A DNA stretch of 24,838 nt from Nemertoderma westbladi. Its lineage: Eukaryota; Xenacoelomorpha; Nemertodermatida; Nemertodermatidae. This document shows, in pieces, positions 1 to 7,988 of the stretch. The stretch is taken from assembly GCA_032718475.1 (NCBI GenBank), contig JAUCBJ010006241.1, positions 1 through 24,838 of the forward strand. Reading direction: 5' to 3'. Position 1 is the first letter of the stretch. Every line of letters starts with the position of its first letter. A program made the position numbers and the translations under genes. The notes beneath the pieces were generated by a model. It worked only from the letters and a program-made list of their open reading frames with translations. It was not told the origin of the DNA and did not search any database.

Positions 1-78
1 GTTACCAGTTACTATGTCAGTTACCCGGTTACCAGTTACTATGTCAGTTACCCGGTTACCTGTTACTATGTCAGTTAT
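1..78. repeat. 27-bp tandem repeat cut by the window edge
   Basis: The unit GTTACCAGTTACTATGTCAG followed by TTACCCG is present almost three times head to tail. The third copy has one change (CCTGTTAC for CCAGTTAC) and decays at its end. The array begins at base 1, so it very likely continues outside the window and its true length is unknown. Confidence 0.9.
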
Positions 79-243
79 ACTTAAATAAAATATCTGACAG
101 AGTAAACAAAATAAACAAGAGTTTGCCTTTTTTATTGATGCCGGAAGTCATATAAACCGCGGGATTTTAGTGTTTGGCTTTTATATTGTTCAGAAGCCAT
201 GGAAATTGGGGAGTCAGTAAAATGTTAAATATTATATGTCTAG

Positions 244-492
244 CTAAAAAATAGTATCTGGGTCGAATCGCTTGAGCAAACTCAAGGTGGCAGAAGGGAG
301 AGCTTTTGGTTTCATATTCTTATGATTTCTACGAAGTGCTGAGATGACAGGGTCTGAAGTACACAGTAGTCGATTGAGCAAATCGCGGTTGGTTTTCAGA
401 CTATAACATTTTCGAGAAAAATTTTCCCTAAAGCTCTTAAAGTCTTTATTACGTTCCTCCTGCACTTCTTTACTATACAATATACATCGCAA
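244..492 (-). other. Unrecognised open frame of 82 codons, possible decayed coding piece
   Basis: This frame opens with ATG at 492 and stays open some way upstream of it. The product is basic and mixed in composition (RNKDFKSFRENFSRKC near residue 14, then LLNRLLCTSDPVISALRR), more protein-like than the low-complexity frames around it. I do not recognise a family, and no splice sites convincingly frame it. It lies left of the minus-strand LINE and reads in the same direction, so it could be old transposon sequence, a host exon or chance. Confidence 0.2.
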
Positions 493-744
493 TGGGCAGT
501 GATAGTAATTCTATAGCTATGTGGCCATGGAATAAAAGTTTGTGAAGAGACTGTGGCAAGTAGGCCTAGTACCGGGGGAAGTTATATACATACTGCACAG
601 CAGTTTCGAGACTGTATTCCTGAAATTAAATTGCATCAATTTCAAAGCCACATGAAAGGAATCTATAATAGGCCCAAGTCTATAATATATAATATATATC
701 TATAATAACAAGTAGCCTAATTAAATTAATTGAATTATAGAATT
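493..744. other. AT-rich spacer, no gene seen
   Basis: I see no coding or structural signal here. A short AT-rich run with repeated TATAATATA words lies around 680-710. Confidence 0.5.
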
Positions 745-980
745 AATGTACCTCGACTTCTGGAGCCAGTAGGTGGAGTTATCATCACCCCATCATCATT
801 ATGATGATCTAAGGACATGCGTAGAACATAGTCAACCACAATAATGAACAAGAATGGTGCAAGTGTGTCTCCCTGGAGGACGCCCCATAACACTTCAAAT
901 GGTTCTGTGTCACCGTCAACAGAACAGTAGACACAAATGTTGTCGAACCATCGTAAGGCGGTGATCACTGGAGAAGGGTC
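745..980 (-). pseudogene. LINE reverse-transcriptase fragment (finger/palm part)
   Basis: The frame reads SPVITALRWFDN, then GDTEPFEVLWGVLQGDTLAP and FLFIIVVDYVLR. The GVLQGDTLAPFLF block is the conserved LINE reverse-transcriptase motif upstream of the catalytic FADD box. The frame ends around 745, before any FADD box, so the catalytic aspartates of the palm are absent. It lies immediately after the endonuclease, whereas the normal linker and first half of the domain should separate them; this marks an internal deletion. Confidence 0.85.
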
Positions 981-1691
981 GAAGTGTAAATGCATTACAG
1001 TCTTTTATAGAGCTCCTGTATTTCCTACGAAAAAGAATATGGTCTATCTGGGACTTGTGACCACTGGGTCCACTATGAGTCCATAGCTTTCCAGTTCGCT
1101 TCTTGAACTGGGTTCCAGCCGAAAACAATCCATTTCCAGAGATAAAATCCTGAAGATGGACAGAATTTCGGTTAACACTATTGCTATAGACCCAGGGCGA
1201 TGTAGGTGATTGATGCAGACTTGCATTAAAGTCTCCCAGGAATGTTAAGAATGCATGCTGATGCACTCCATCAGTAGCTGATTGTAGATTGTGGTAGAAA
1301 TTTTCCACCTACTCTACAGGGGCAACACTAGTTGGAGAGTAGCACACAATTAGAACCACCTTAGGAAACTTCTTAGCCAGTCTTCCAGAACAAAAGAAGT
1401 GGCAACGGATGATGCGGTTAGAGATTTGGTCTATTTTGTCCAATGCTGCATGTGCAGTTGGATTAATCAATAGACCAATTCCACCATTGCCACTCGCCAT
1501 CGCCAACCGCCCCCCATGTCCTTAATCAGAACCTCATCAGTGTGTCCAGTCTGCATTCGGTGCTCTTGAACACCCACTGCACTAAGAGAAAGCTTATCTG
1601 CCAAGGCAGTCAGCTCACCTTGTCGCATTGGGGACCCGAGTGTTAGGGTGTTTACTGAGGCTAGTCTAGTGACTTGCCTCAGATTCACCAA
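960..1691 (-). pseudogene. LINE APE-type endonuclease domain, broken
   Basis: The domain would nick target DNA to prime reverse transcription. It is read in pieces. Bases 1691-1505 give LASVNTLTLGS and GVQEHR, the Glu of which fits the catalytic Glu motif. A frameshift near the C-run at 1508-1514 moves the frame to GNGGIGLLINP. A TAG at 1309-1311 interrupts that same frame, which then continues with FLGDFNAS (Asp/Asn motif), SQIDHILF and SSDHR (terminal catalytic Asp-His). The order and spacing fit the exonuclease-endonuclease-phosphatase fold. One frameshift plus one nonsense codon make it a pseudogene. The 3' boundary is blurred because the reverse-transcriptase frame begins in the same stretch (about 960-980). 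Confidence 0.85.
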
Positions 1692-1772
1692 TGGCTTTGT
1701 TGGTCGGGGTGGAACATGAGAGTAGCCTCCAACTCCAGAATCCCTCTCCCCCTCACAATCTGGCCTCCCTGG

Positions 1773-2027
1773 TTACCCAGGGTTTGGGCCAGAAAGGTCA
1801 TCAGGAAAGGGACTCAAATAATTGTTTGCCGCTCTCTCTCCAGTAGGGGGTGAGACAGGCAACCGGTCAGGAGTTAACTGACGCCTGTGAGGCCGATTGT
1901 GTCCAGTCATTCCACTGGCCTCTAGTGGCTGGACCTCCGCATTACTAATGTAATCCATAGTGGGGGTTGGGGGGTGCTTTTTTGCCGAGTCAGCTCTCGG
2001 GGAAAATACCACACCCTGGTTTGCCAT
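1773..2027 (-). pseudogene. Leader ORF of the minus-strand LINE
   Basis: This is an 84-codon Pro-rich frame between the GC-rich leader and the endonuclease. Its 3' end (SPFPDDLSGPNPG) abuts the endonuclease region on the same strand, so it probably represents the amino-terminal or first-ORF region of the LINE. No domain is recognisable, and whether it was ever translated is unclear. Confidence 0.35.
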
Positions 2028-2446
2028 TCCACAGGGTGGGTGTCGCAGTGGAGTCAGATATGAGGCCCATCACCCATATCTACTCTGGCGCACATGACCC
2101 ACCATTGGCTGTGCAGCTCATCTGCTGGGTCATGCCCTGTACCCCTGCTGCCAGGTGCAGGTCGCAGTGAAGTGCACTCATAGTGGACATGAGAACACTC
2201 TACTCCTGGCCAGCCATTGGTAGATCACCATCTGCCTGACCAGGCCATATACCTCTGCAGCCAAGTATATGGGTCCTTAATCCAGGACCAAGGGCGTCCT
2301 TATCCCAGAACGAAGGGGGTCCTAGTTACAGGACCAGATTTGCCCTAGTAAGAGGGTCTATGCAGCTACAGGTGGCACCTCCTTTATGCTGCATGGAGGT
2401 GGCAAGTTTTCTTGATCAATGACCTAGAAAACCTGACCTGACCTGA

Positions 2447-2524
2447 GGACTCTAGCACTCAAGGATCTTAAGATGACCAAAATCTCAACGTTAAGGTAGA
2501 TAAACCATGGCATGGTGGAACATT
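2447..2524. other. Short spacer between LINE leader and next frame
   Basis: Nothing recognisable. It starts where the CCTGACCTGACCTG motif of the LINE leader ends. Confidence 0.4.
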
Positions 2525-2872
2525 TTATTTTGAGATGATAACGGCCACCGGGTGTTTTCTAAGTTTTTGAATGTTGTTCATTTGAGAAGGTGTGGCACCA
2601 CATAAAGCACAACTTTGTGATGCATCTGACTTATCAGACAAAGTTGTGTGGATCACATCAACAATATGCTGAACACTTTTTAGTTCCACAGATGGTTTCG
2701 GTTGGCACAAACGATTGTCTTCAGCAATTATTTTCACTATTGACTCCTTCGTGAATTCGATCCTAAGATGCCTACAGTATATGGTTGAAGATGGTTTATT
2801 ATTGCGACAGATTATTTGGTGGTGGTGAGTAGAGTCGTTGAATCCACGCAATTTTCCAATGGCACAACACAT
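2525..2872 (-). other. Unrecognised 115-codon open frame, minus strand
   Basis: The predicted product has balanced composition, with a Cys/His-rich start (MCCAIGKLRGF, HHHQIICR, IYCRHLRIEF) and a later CALCGA motif, so a metal-binding role is conceivable but not shown. It is more protein-like than neighbouring frames. I recognise no family. It could be the 5' region of a retroelement, a transposase fragment or a host exon. No clear splice signals were found at its ends. It sits between two LINE copies, which favours a repeat origin. Confidence 0.3.
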
Positions 2873-2945
2873 TATATGAATAGAGAAGAATCATCCACAT
2901 CATTTTCAAAAAGGGGCAGATGTTTATAATTACTCTGGCCAGAGC

Positions 2946-2959
2946 TACTGTACCATCAA
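2946..2959. repeat. Left target-site duplication of the plus-strand LINE
   Basis: TACTGTACCATCAA (14 bp) is exactly repeated at 3630-3643. This copy directly precedes the first base of LINE homology. Confidence 0.85.
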
Positions 2960-2960
2960 G

Positions 2961-3575
2961 AGCATAAGCTCAAAGGATGGTATGCTTGAGCATGTGGACG
3001 ACTTCTGTTACCTGGGATCATGGATCCGGAAGTCAGGTGAGGACCTTCGAATACGTAAGGGAAAGGCATGGGCAGCCTTGAATAGGCTTTCCAGGATTTG
3101 GAAGTCACCTAGAATTAATCGGAAACTTAAGGTCCGATTATTTAGAGCAGCAGTAGTTCCAGTACTCCTCTACGGGAGTCCATGCTGGGCTCTAACTGCT
3201 GAGGACACCAAATCTCTGGATGGCACATTCACAAGAATGCTACGCCGGGTACATTGTGTCAAGTACAATGCACACATCTCCAACCAGACACTATATAACA
3301 TTGGAGGTGTCTCATTGGTTCCCCCAAGCTTGACACTAGAAGAAAATCGCCTCCGCTTTGCAGGACATTGCTTTCGCCGTGAGGACCAGCCAGTGCATAA
3401 TCTTGTACTTTGGCAGCCTCATGGAGTGAATAAGCATGGTGGACAGCCCATGACTTTCTTGAGACGCATCTTAAAGGACACTGGCCTTAAAGATGCGGAT
3501 GATCTAGCAAATGTCATGGGTGATAGGGAGTTGTGGCGGTGCAATTTTGTTGACAAGCCGGCACACCATTCTTAA
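2961..3575 (+). pseudogene. LINE ORF2 carboxy-terminal fragment
   Basis: This is an open frame of about 204 codons, truncated at its 5' end. It begins SISSKDGMLEHVDDFCYLGS, the region after the reverse-transcriptase catalytic core, and continues with IRKGKAWAALNRLSRIWKS, VRLFRAAVVPVLLYGSPCW, then TRMLRRVH and RLRFAGHCFRRED. It finishes near RELWRCNF before TAA at 3573-3575. These blocks are the thumb/connection and carboxy-terminal signatures of LINE ORF2 proteins in marine invertebrates. No frameshift or stop interrupts it, but with no endonuclease and no FADD box it cannot be functional. The first ATG (2982) is only an internal Met. Confidence 0.9.
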
Positions 3576-3604
3576 AAATGCAGCTGCAATGCAGCATGCC
3601 GATA

Positions 3605-3629
3605 CTAGTAGTAGTAGTAGTAGTAGTAG
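3605..3629 (+). repeat. (TAG)n 3' tail of the LINE
   Basis: About eight TAG triplets follow the short LINE 3' UTR and stop at the target-site duplication. A simple-repeat tail in place of poly(A) is typical of several LINE clades. Confidence 0.85.
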
Positions 3630-3643
3630 TACTGTACCATCAA
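3630..3643. repeat. Right target-site duplication of the plus-strand LINE
   Basis: Exact copy of 2946-2959, immediately after the (TAG)n tail. Confidence 0.85.
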
Positions 3644-4431
3644 ACACACCCTAATTGACGATAAATGACATTTTTGTGAAATAATGAACATTTTAAAAAG
3701 CCAAATTCTCAAAAGGGACACAAAAGGGCATCTTTATAATTTACTGGTTAGAAGTGCTATAAATAGTGGGTCATTTGTGATTAAACAAATTGACGAAGGC
3801 TCTTGAGAGAAAAATAGCGCAGCTTATTAAATTTTGAAATATGATATTTTTTCGTAGCAATATTAAGTTTATCTAATGATAACCTTTTATTATTCCTTTG
3901 AACGACTCAAAAGTGTGTTTTTCGCATTCAGCTCGACATGTACAGCAATTTGAAAAAAAAATTTATTTCTGGCAATTTCTTGATAAAATAATTCTTTTTT
4001 TAAAATAATTTTTGATTTGAGAACGAATTCGTCTCATTACTTCTTTGGCGCGATTGTATTGAATTCCTGACAACAGCTGTTATTATTATTAATCAATTGA
4101 CACCTCGACTCCTCTCCGACTACTCTACCCAACATAAAAAAATAATCATTTCGCTAACTGCTCTCTATCTTCTATAATAACAACAGCTTTTATAATTCAG
4201 TATATTTTTATTTTCATTGGTTAAGAGACGAGATACACTAACATTCACCAACATTCACCAATCAGTAGATTATTACAACGGAATAATTATAGTTTGAAGG
4301 TGTCTAGAAAATTGCTCGTACACCGAGATTACGTTCAGACTAATTTATCAGATAGAACAAAAAGCTTTCAAACTCGTACTGTATCTTACGACTTGCTTCA
4401 CAGGCTGCTACAGTAGGCCCGTCTATATTAT
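3644..4431. other. AT-rich intergenic stretch, no gene
   Basis: I find no coding frame. Around 3711-3770 there is a weak repeat of the sequence left of the LINE insertion (AAAGGGCA then TTTATAATTTACTGG). ACAACAGCTGTTATTATTA near 4071 and ATAATAACAACAGCTTTTAT near 4175 are loosely inverted. CATTCACCAA is doubled near 4243-4262. Confidence 0.5.
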
Positions 4432-4453
4432 TTATGGTGGCGCTGAGCGGCCA
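4432..4453 (+). repeat. Left terminal inverted repeat
   Basis: Outer 22 bases of the left end, matching the complement of 5942-5963 with one mismatch (G against C at the eleventh base). Confidence 0.8.
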
Positions 4454-4810
4454 ATTTTTGTAATCTTTTTTTATGTTTCCCCGACTTTTGCAAACTCGTT
4501 CGAACGACTTTACAAAACTCGTGAAAACCAAAAAAAAGATTACAAAAGTTCCCGAGTTTTGTAAAGTCGTTCGAATGAGTTTGAGGGAAACAAACTAGGG
4601 TATAGAAACCACTCCACCCAGTTAGATTTATTTCCCTGAGTTTGCAAAAGTCGGGAGAACAAAAAAGAAGATTACAAAAAGCAAACTTTTGTTTTCCCGA
4701 ATTTTGTAAAGTCGTTCGAACGAGTTTGCAAAAGTCGGGGAAACAAACTTGAAGGGGTGTTTGTTGGTATAGAAACCACTCCAGCCAATTAGATTTGTTT
4801 CACCGAGTTT

Positions 4811-5910
4811 TGTATTAAAGTCGTTCGAATGAGTTTGCAAAAGTCGGGGAAACAAACTTGATTGGGTGTTTGTTGGTATAGAAACCACTCCAGCCAATTA
4901 GATTTGTTTCCCCGAGTTTTGTATTAAAGACGTTCGAACGAGTTTGCAAAAGTCCGGGAAATAAACTTGATTGGGTGTTTGTTGGTATAGAAACCACTCC
5001 AGCCAATTAGATTTGTTTCCCCGAGTTTTGTAAAGTCGTTCGAACGAGTTTGCAAAAGTCGGGGAAAAAACTTGATTGGGTGTTTGTTGGTATAGAAACC
5101 ACTCCAGCTAATTAGATTTGTTTCCCCGAGTTTTGTAAAGTCGTTCGAACGAGTTTGCAAAAGTCGGGGAAATAAACTTGATTGGGTGTTTGTTGGTATA
5201 GAAACCACTCCAGCCAATTAGATTTGTTTCCCCGAGTTTTGTAAAGTCGTTCGAACGAGTTTGCAAAAGTCGGGGAAATAAACTTGATTGGGTGTTTGTT
5301 GGTATAGAAACCACTCCAGCCAATTAGATTTGTTTCCCCGAGTTTTGTAAAGTCGTTCGAACGAGTTTGCAAAAGTCGGGGAAACAAACTTGATTGGGTG
5401 TTTGTTGGTATAGAAACCACTCCAGCTAATTAGATTTGTTTCCCCGAGTTTTGTAAAGTCGTTCGAACGAGTTTGCAAAAGTCGGGGAAAAAACTTGATT
5501 GGGTGTTTGTTGGTATAGAAACCACTCCATCCAATTAGATTTGTTTCCCCGAGTTTTGTAAAGTCGTTCGAACGAGTTTGCAAAAGTCGGGGAAACAAAC
5601 TTGATTGGGTGTTTGTTGGTATAGAAACCACTCCATCCAATTAGATTTGTTTCCCCGAGTTTTGTAAAGTCGTTCGAACGAGTTTGCAAAAGTCGGGGAA
5701 ACAAACTTGATTGGGTGTTTGTTGGTAGAAACCACTCCAGCCAATTGGATTTATTTCCCCGAGTTTTGTAAAGTCGTTCGAACGAGTTTGCAAAAGTCGG
5801 GGAAACAAACTTGATTGGGTGTTTGTTGGTATAGAAACCACTCCAGCCAATTAGATTTGTTTCCCCGAGTTTTGTAAAGTCGTTCGAACGAGTTTGCAAA
5901 AGACGGGGGA
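4811..5910. repeat. ~106-bp tandem array with a near-palindrome in each unit
   Basis: TTCGAA centres occur at about 4824, 4933, 5039, 5144, 5250, 5356, 5462, 5567, 5673, 5777 and 5883, a period of 104-109 bp. Three degenerate centres lie further left (about 4499, 4568, 4715). Each unit carries a ~54-bp imperfect palindrome from GTTTCCCCGAG through TCGTTCGAACGA to TCGGGGAAAC, and a unique linker including GGTATAGAAACCACTCC. Rightward units are nearly identical, so the array was recently homogenised. Overlapping minus-strand frames rich in FPRLLQTRSN result from the repeat and are not genes. Confidence 0.95.
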
Positions 5911-5941
5911 ACAATAAAAAAGATTACAAAACTGACAAAAC

Positions 5942-5963
5942 TGGCCGCTCAGGGCCACCATAA
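5942..5963 (-). repeat. Right terminal inverted repeat
   Basis: Complement of the left end (4432-4453), 21 of 22 bases identical. Confidence 0.8.
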
Positions 5964-6055
5964 GTATTTGATATACAAACATGGGTACAAAACAAAGACC
6001 GAAGATCCACGACCCAATTAAGTAACCTGCACAATCTTGTAACATGTGTTAACTT

Positions 6056-6115
6056 TTATTTATTGTTTTGGTTCCCAGAAAACTCTCCCGTGTAACCTGC
6101 TCCTTTCTTCATTTA
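6056..6115 (+). repeat. Dispersed repeat, copy 1 (TTTATTGTTTTGGTT core)
   Basis: It contains TTTATTGTTTTGGTT, then GAAAACTC, TGTAACCTG and CTCCTTTC in the same order as copies near 9777 and 16461. It is short and diverged. Confidence 0.6.
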
Positions 6116-6159
6116 CTAAATCTGTTCAAAATAGCTTACATTGCTTAAATAGCTTAAAT

Positions 6160-6222
6160 GGGACTTAACGCTATTTGGGACCTAACGTTCTTTGGGACCT
6201 AACCGAACGCTCTTTGGGACTT
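6160..6222. repeat. Short degenerate tandem repeat
   Basis: The phrase TTTGGGACCTAACG and close variants (GGGACTTAACG, GGGACCTAACCGAACG) recur about four times. Confidence 0.7.
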
Positions 6223-6261
6223 GTACAAAACAAAGAGGTAAAGTTTGCCATGCGCAGATAA

Positions 6262-6617
6262 CTTGGTCGAAGTTATCATTATTGTCAGCAGCAATGTAGA
6301 AGACCACATCCGTGATGTGAAACCGTATTGAAACAATGTGAACGATTTGCAATCTCTCTCAATCCTACTAAGGTACAATTTTGTCAAACAGAAGTGTCAC
6401 TTGGCGGTTATAAGGTCTCAAAAGGTATGTTTAGTATTGATCCAGCTCTTATACAAGATATGCGCGATTTCCCTGTACCAAAGAATCGAACAGACCTCAG
6501 ATCCTTTATGGGTTTAGCAAACCAATTGGGGGAGATTTTGACCACAATTTAACAGCCATCTTAGAACCTCTATGTAGCTTAGACCGCAATCATTACACCT
6601 TTACCTGGAATGTAGCT
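6262..6617 (+). pseudogene. Ty3/gypsy reverse-transcriptase fragment, frameshifted
   Basis: The frames read VIIIVSSNVEDHIRDV, then CERFAISLNPTKVQFCQTEV, GGYKVSKGMFSIDPALIQD and FPVPKNRTDLRSFMGLANQL, then GDFDHNLTAILEPLCSLD. This is the carboxy-terminal half of a Ty3/gypsy reverse transcriptase leading toward the RNase H domain. The sequence before SSNVED (LVEVIII) sits where the Y-x-D-D active site should be and lacks the paired Asp. A one-base loss near 6320 and a one-base gain near 6528 break the frame. No LTRs, integrase or gag are visible. It is an isolated relic. Confidence 0.85.
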
Positions 6618-7683
6618 ATACTATAAAATACAAAAAATCTCATAAAATGATTTACAAAGAAGTTTAATTAAATTATACGCACACTTACAAATAGAAATGA
6701 AAATAACAATATTTTTAATTACGTGAGCATTGGGCGGCGGCGTCGATAGTATGTAATTATGAAATGTTTATAGGTTTGAATTCCCCGCTTTTGTGAATAT
6801 TGATTATAAGGATGGCAAATTGATGGGTCCATCGCCAAACGTTTTGTTTTTTTTGGGATAAATCACCAATTTCATTGAAAGTTAACAAGAATATGAAGGA
6901 AGGAGAGCCACAAAGAAGTCACTGTCCGAGGGAATGAATTATAGTTAACACACACTGTAGTTCAACAAATTATTATTGAGCGCCCAGTTAAGTTGTACTG
7001 TATAATGTTTATAAACTTTGAAAAAAGGAAGAAAATTATAAATTCGTATCTAAGAAAATGAAGTAACGTCGAAACAAAGTAACTGCCAAAGCCACCGCAA
7101 TTAAATCACTTATAATGAAAATATCTAAATTATTATTAAATAGTGATAACAAAATTGCTAATTTTTTAACAAATTACATTTAATTGAAATAAATACGAGT
7201 GGTACTATAGAGCTATTCATAAATTTGGAGCCACATATTGTGCTCTGGGATACAGGAAACCTCAAAATTGTCACTTTTTCAAACAAATTAATTATCCAAG
7301 CAAATTTTCTGCGAGAAATAGGTTTAACATTGTATAATATTTTAGACATAAATTGCACTTAGAAAACGTAAGAATTGGGAGCCACGTCAATTCGAGCCAC
7401 AAATTAATCACATGTTTCAAACTGTTGTAACTTCGTAAATACCTACATTCTTACAAAAAACATTTTTTTAAATAGTAGAAAAATTATTCAATTTAATCTA
7501 CATAGAAAAACGACTGCAAGGCAGCCACAATTTGACCACGCAAAACATAACAGATGCAGTACTAATCCAACTGTCCAATATTGGGCTATTTTACGTGACC
7601 ATGATCACCAACTTCTCTGAATACCGAATTAGTACAAGCACTTTACTAACTTGCTGTGACTAGGACTAAGTTTCTCAGATAGA
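6618..7683. other. AT-rich stretch without a gene
   Basis: No supported coding frame. The short phrase GAGCCAC recurs (about 6905, 7229, 7379, 7396), with the related GCAGCCAC at about 7521; it may be an eroded tandem repeat but the spacing is irregular. Confidence 0.5.
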
Positions 7684-7905
7684 GGGGGAAACTGGACGCA
7701 AAGTTCATCCCTCTCCAGGGGAAATTCGACGCAAATAACAGCTGACTATGCTCATAAATAAAACTGTAACCTGTTCTATTGTGCTTAGTTTATTGTTTTG
7801 GTTAAAATAACGTGCCACTGCGCCTGCTCCTTTCCCTAAATTGAGAATTTAACATTGAGGCGGGATATTATTTCGCCAAGGCGGGTTTTGCGTCGAGTTC
7901 CCCCC
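7684..7905. mobile_element. Small inverted-repeat element ending in poly(C)
   Basis: GGGGAAATTCGACGCAAA (7718-7735) is inverted at the right end as TTTTGCGTCGAGTTCCCC (7886-7903). A further copy, GGGGGAAACTGGACGCAAAG, lies at 7684-7703, so the left end is doubled. The interior carries copy 2 of the TTTATTGTTTTGGTTA repeat. No coding frame is present. It is most likely a MITE-type remnant. The right terminus runs directly into 25 cytosines. Confidence 0.6.
7782..7842 (+). repeat. Dispersed repeat, copy 2 (TTTATTGTTTTGGTTA core)
   Basis: GTTTATTGTTTTGGTTAAAA is followed by CTGCTCCTTTCCCT, the same order of motifs as copies 1, 3 and 4. ACTGTAACCTG also occurs just upstream. Confidence 0.65.
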
Positions 7906-7924
7906 CCCCCCCCCCCCCCCCCCC
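7900..7924. repeat. Poly(C) run of 25
   Basis: Uninterrupted cytosines directly at the right end of the inverted-repeat element. Length in the assembly may be unreliable. Confidence 0.9.
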
Positions 7925-7961
7925 TGTCTCAAGTTTCTTGTTAGTCACACATTTATGAATA

Positions 7962-7988
7962 CCCCCCCCCCCCCCCCCCCCCCCCCCC
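7962..7988. repeat. Poly(C) run of 27
   Basis: A second uninterrupted cytosine run 38 bp after the first. Gly-rich frames read across these runs on the minus strand are artefacts. Confidence 0.9.

Larger units (their letters stand above)
745..2446 (-). mobile_element. Internally deleted non-LTR retrotransposon (LINE), minus strand
   Basis: Read on the minus strand, the order is: a GC-richer leader beginning with repeated CAGGT words near 2446, an unassigned ORF (2027-1773), an APE-type endonuclease (about 1691-960), and a short reverse-transcriptase piece (about 980-745). A full LINE ORF2 would have several hundred codons between endonuclease and the GVLQGDTLAP block and several hundred after it. 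Both are missing, so the copy has an internal deletion and lacks its 3' part. Frameshifts and a nonsense codon show it is dead. No target-site duplication was found. The clade is not assigned; the proteins resemble an endonuclease/reverse-transcriptase family common in echinoderm and cnidarian genomes. Confidence 0.85.
2960..3629 (+). mobile_element. 5'-truncated LINE insertion with 14-bp target-site duplication
   Basis: This 670-bp insertion holds only the 3' end of a LINE: the carboxy-terminal part of ORF2, a short 3' UTR and a (TAG)n tail. It is bounded by the perfect 14-bp direct repeats at 2946-2959 and 3630-3643, as expected for target-primed reverse transcription that stopped early. 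The intact TSD and long open frame suggest it is younger than the minus-strand LINE at 745-2446, which may belong to the same or a related family. Confidence 0.9.
4432..5963. mobile_element. Inverted-repeat-bounded element filled by a tandem array
   Basis: The left end (4432-4453) and the reverse complement of the right end (5942-5963) match at 21 of 22 bases, both reading TTATGGTGGC then CTGAGCGGCCA. Homology continues inward on both sides through TTTTGTAATCTTTTTT to TTTCCCC/TTCCCC, so the terminal inverted repeat is about 50 bp with indels. The interior is almost wholly a ~106-bp tandem array. No transposase frame exists. It looks like a non-autonomous DNA transposon whose core has expanded in tandem. 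No clear target-site duplication was found, so the superfamily is not assigned. Confidence 0.75.

Noticed and set aside
745-3629. Single twin-primed (5'-inverted) LINE insertion joining the minus and plus LINE pieces
   Set aside because: The plus piece has its own exact 14-bp duplication directly before its first base (2946-2959), so it inserted independently of the minus piece.
4811-5910. CRISPR array
   Set aside because: The linkers between palindromes are repeated, not unique spacers. Units are ~106 bp and the DNA is animal.
4628-5914. Many overlapping minus-strand frames with FPRLLQTRSN-type repeats
   Set aside because: They are shadows of the ~106-bp tandem array in several frames. The unit length is not a multiple of 3, so frames shift from unit to unit.
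4432-5963. PIF/Harbinger-type TTA/TAA target duplication at the element ends
   Set aside because: TTA on the left and TAA on the right are inverted, not direct, copies, so they belong to the inverted repeat and do not show a duplication.
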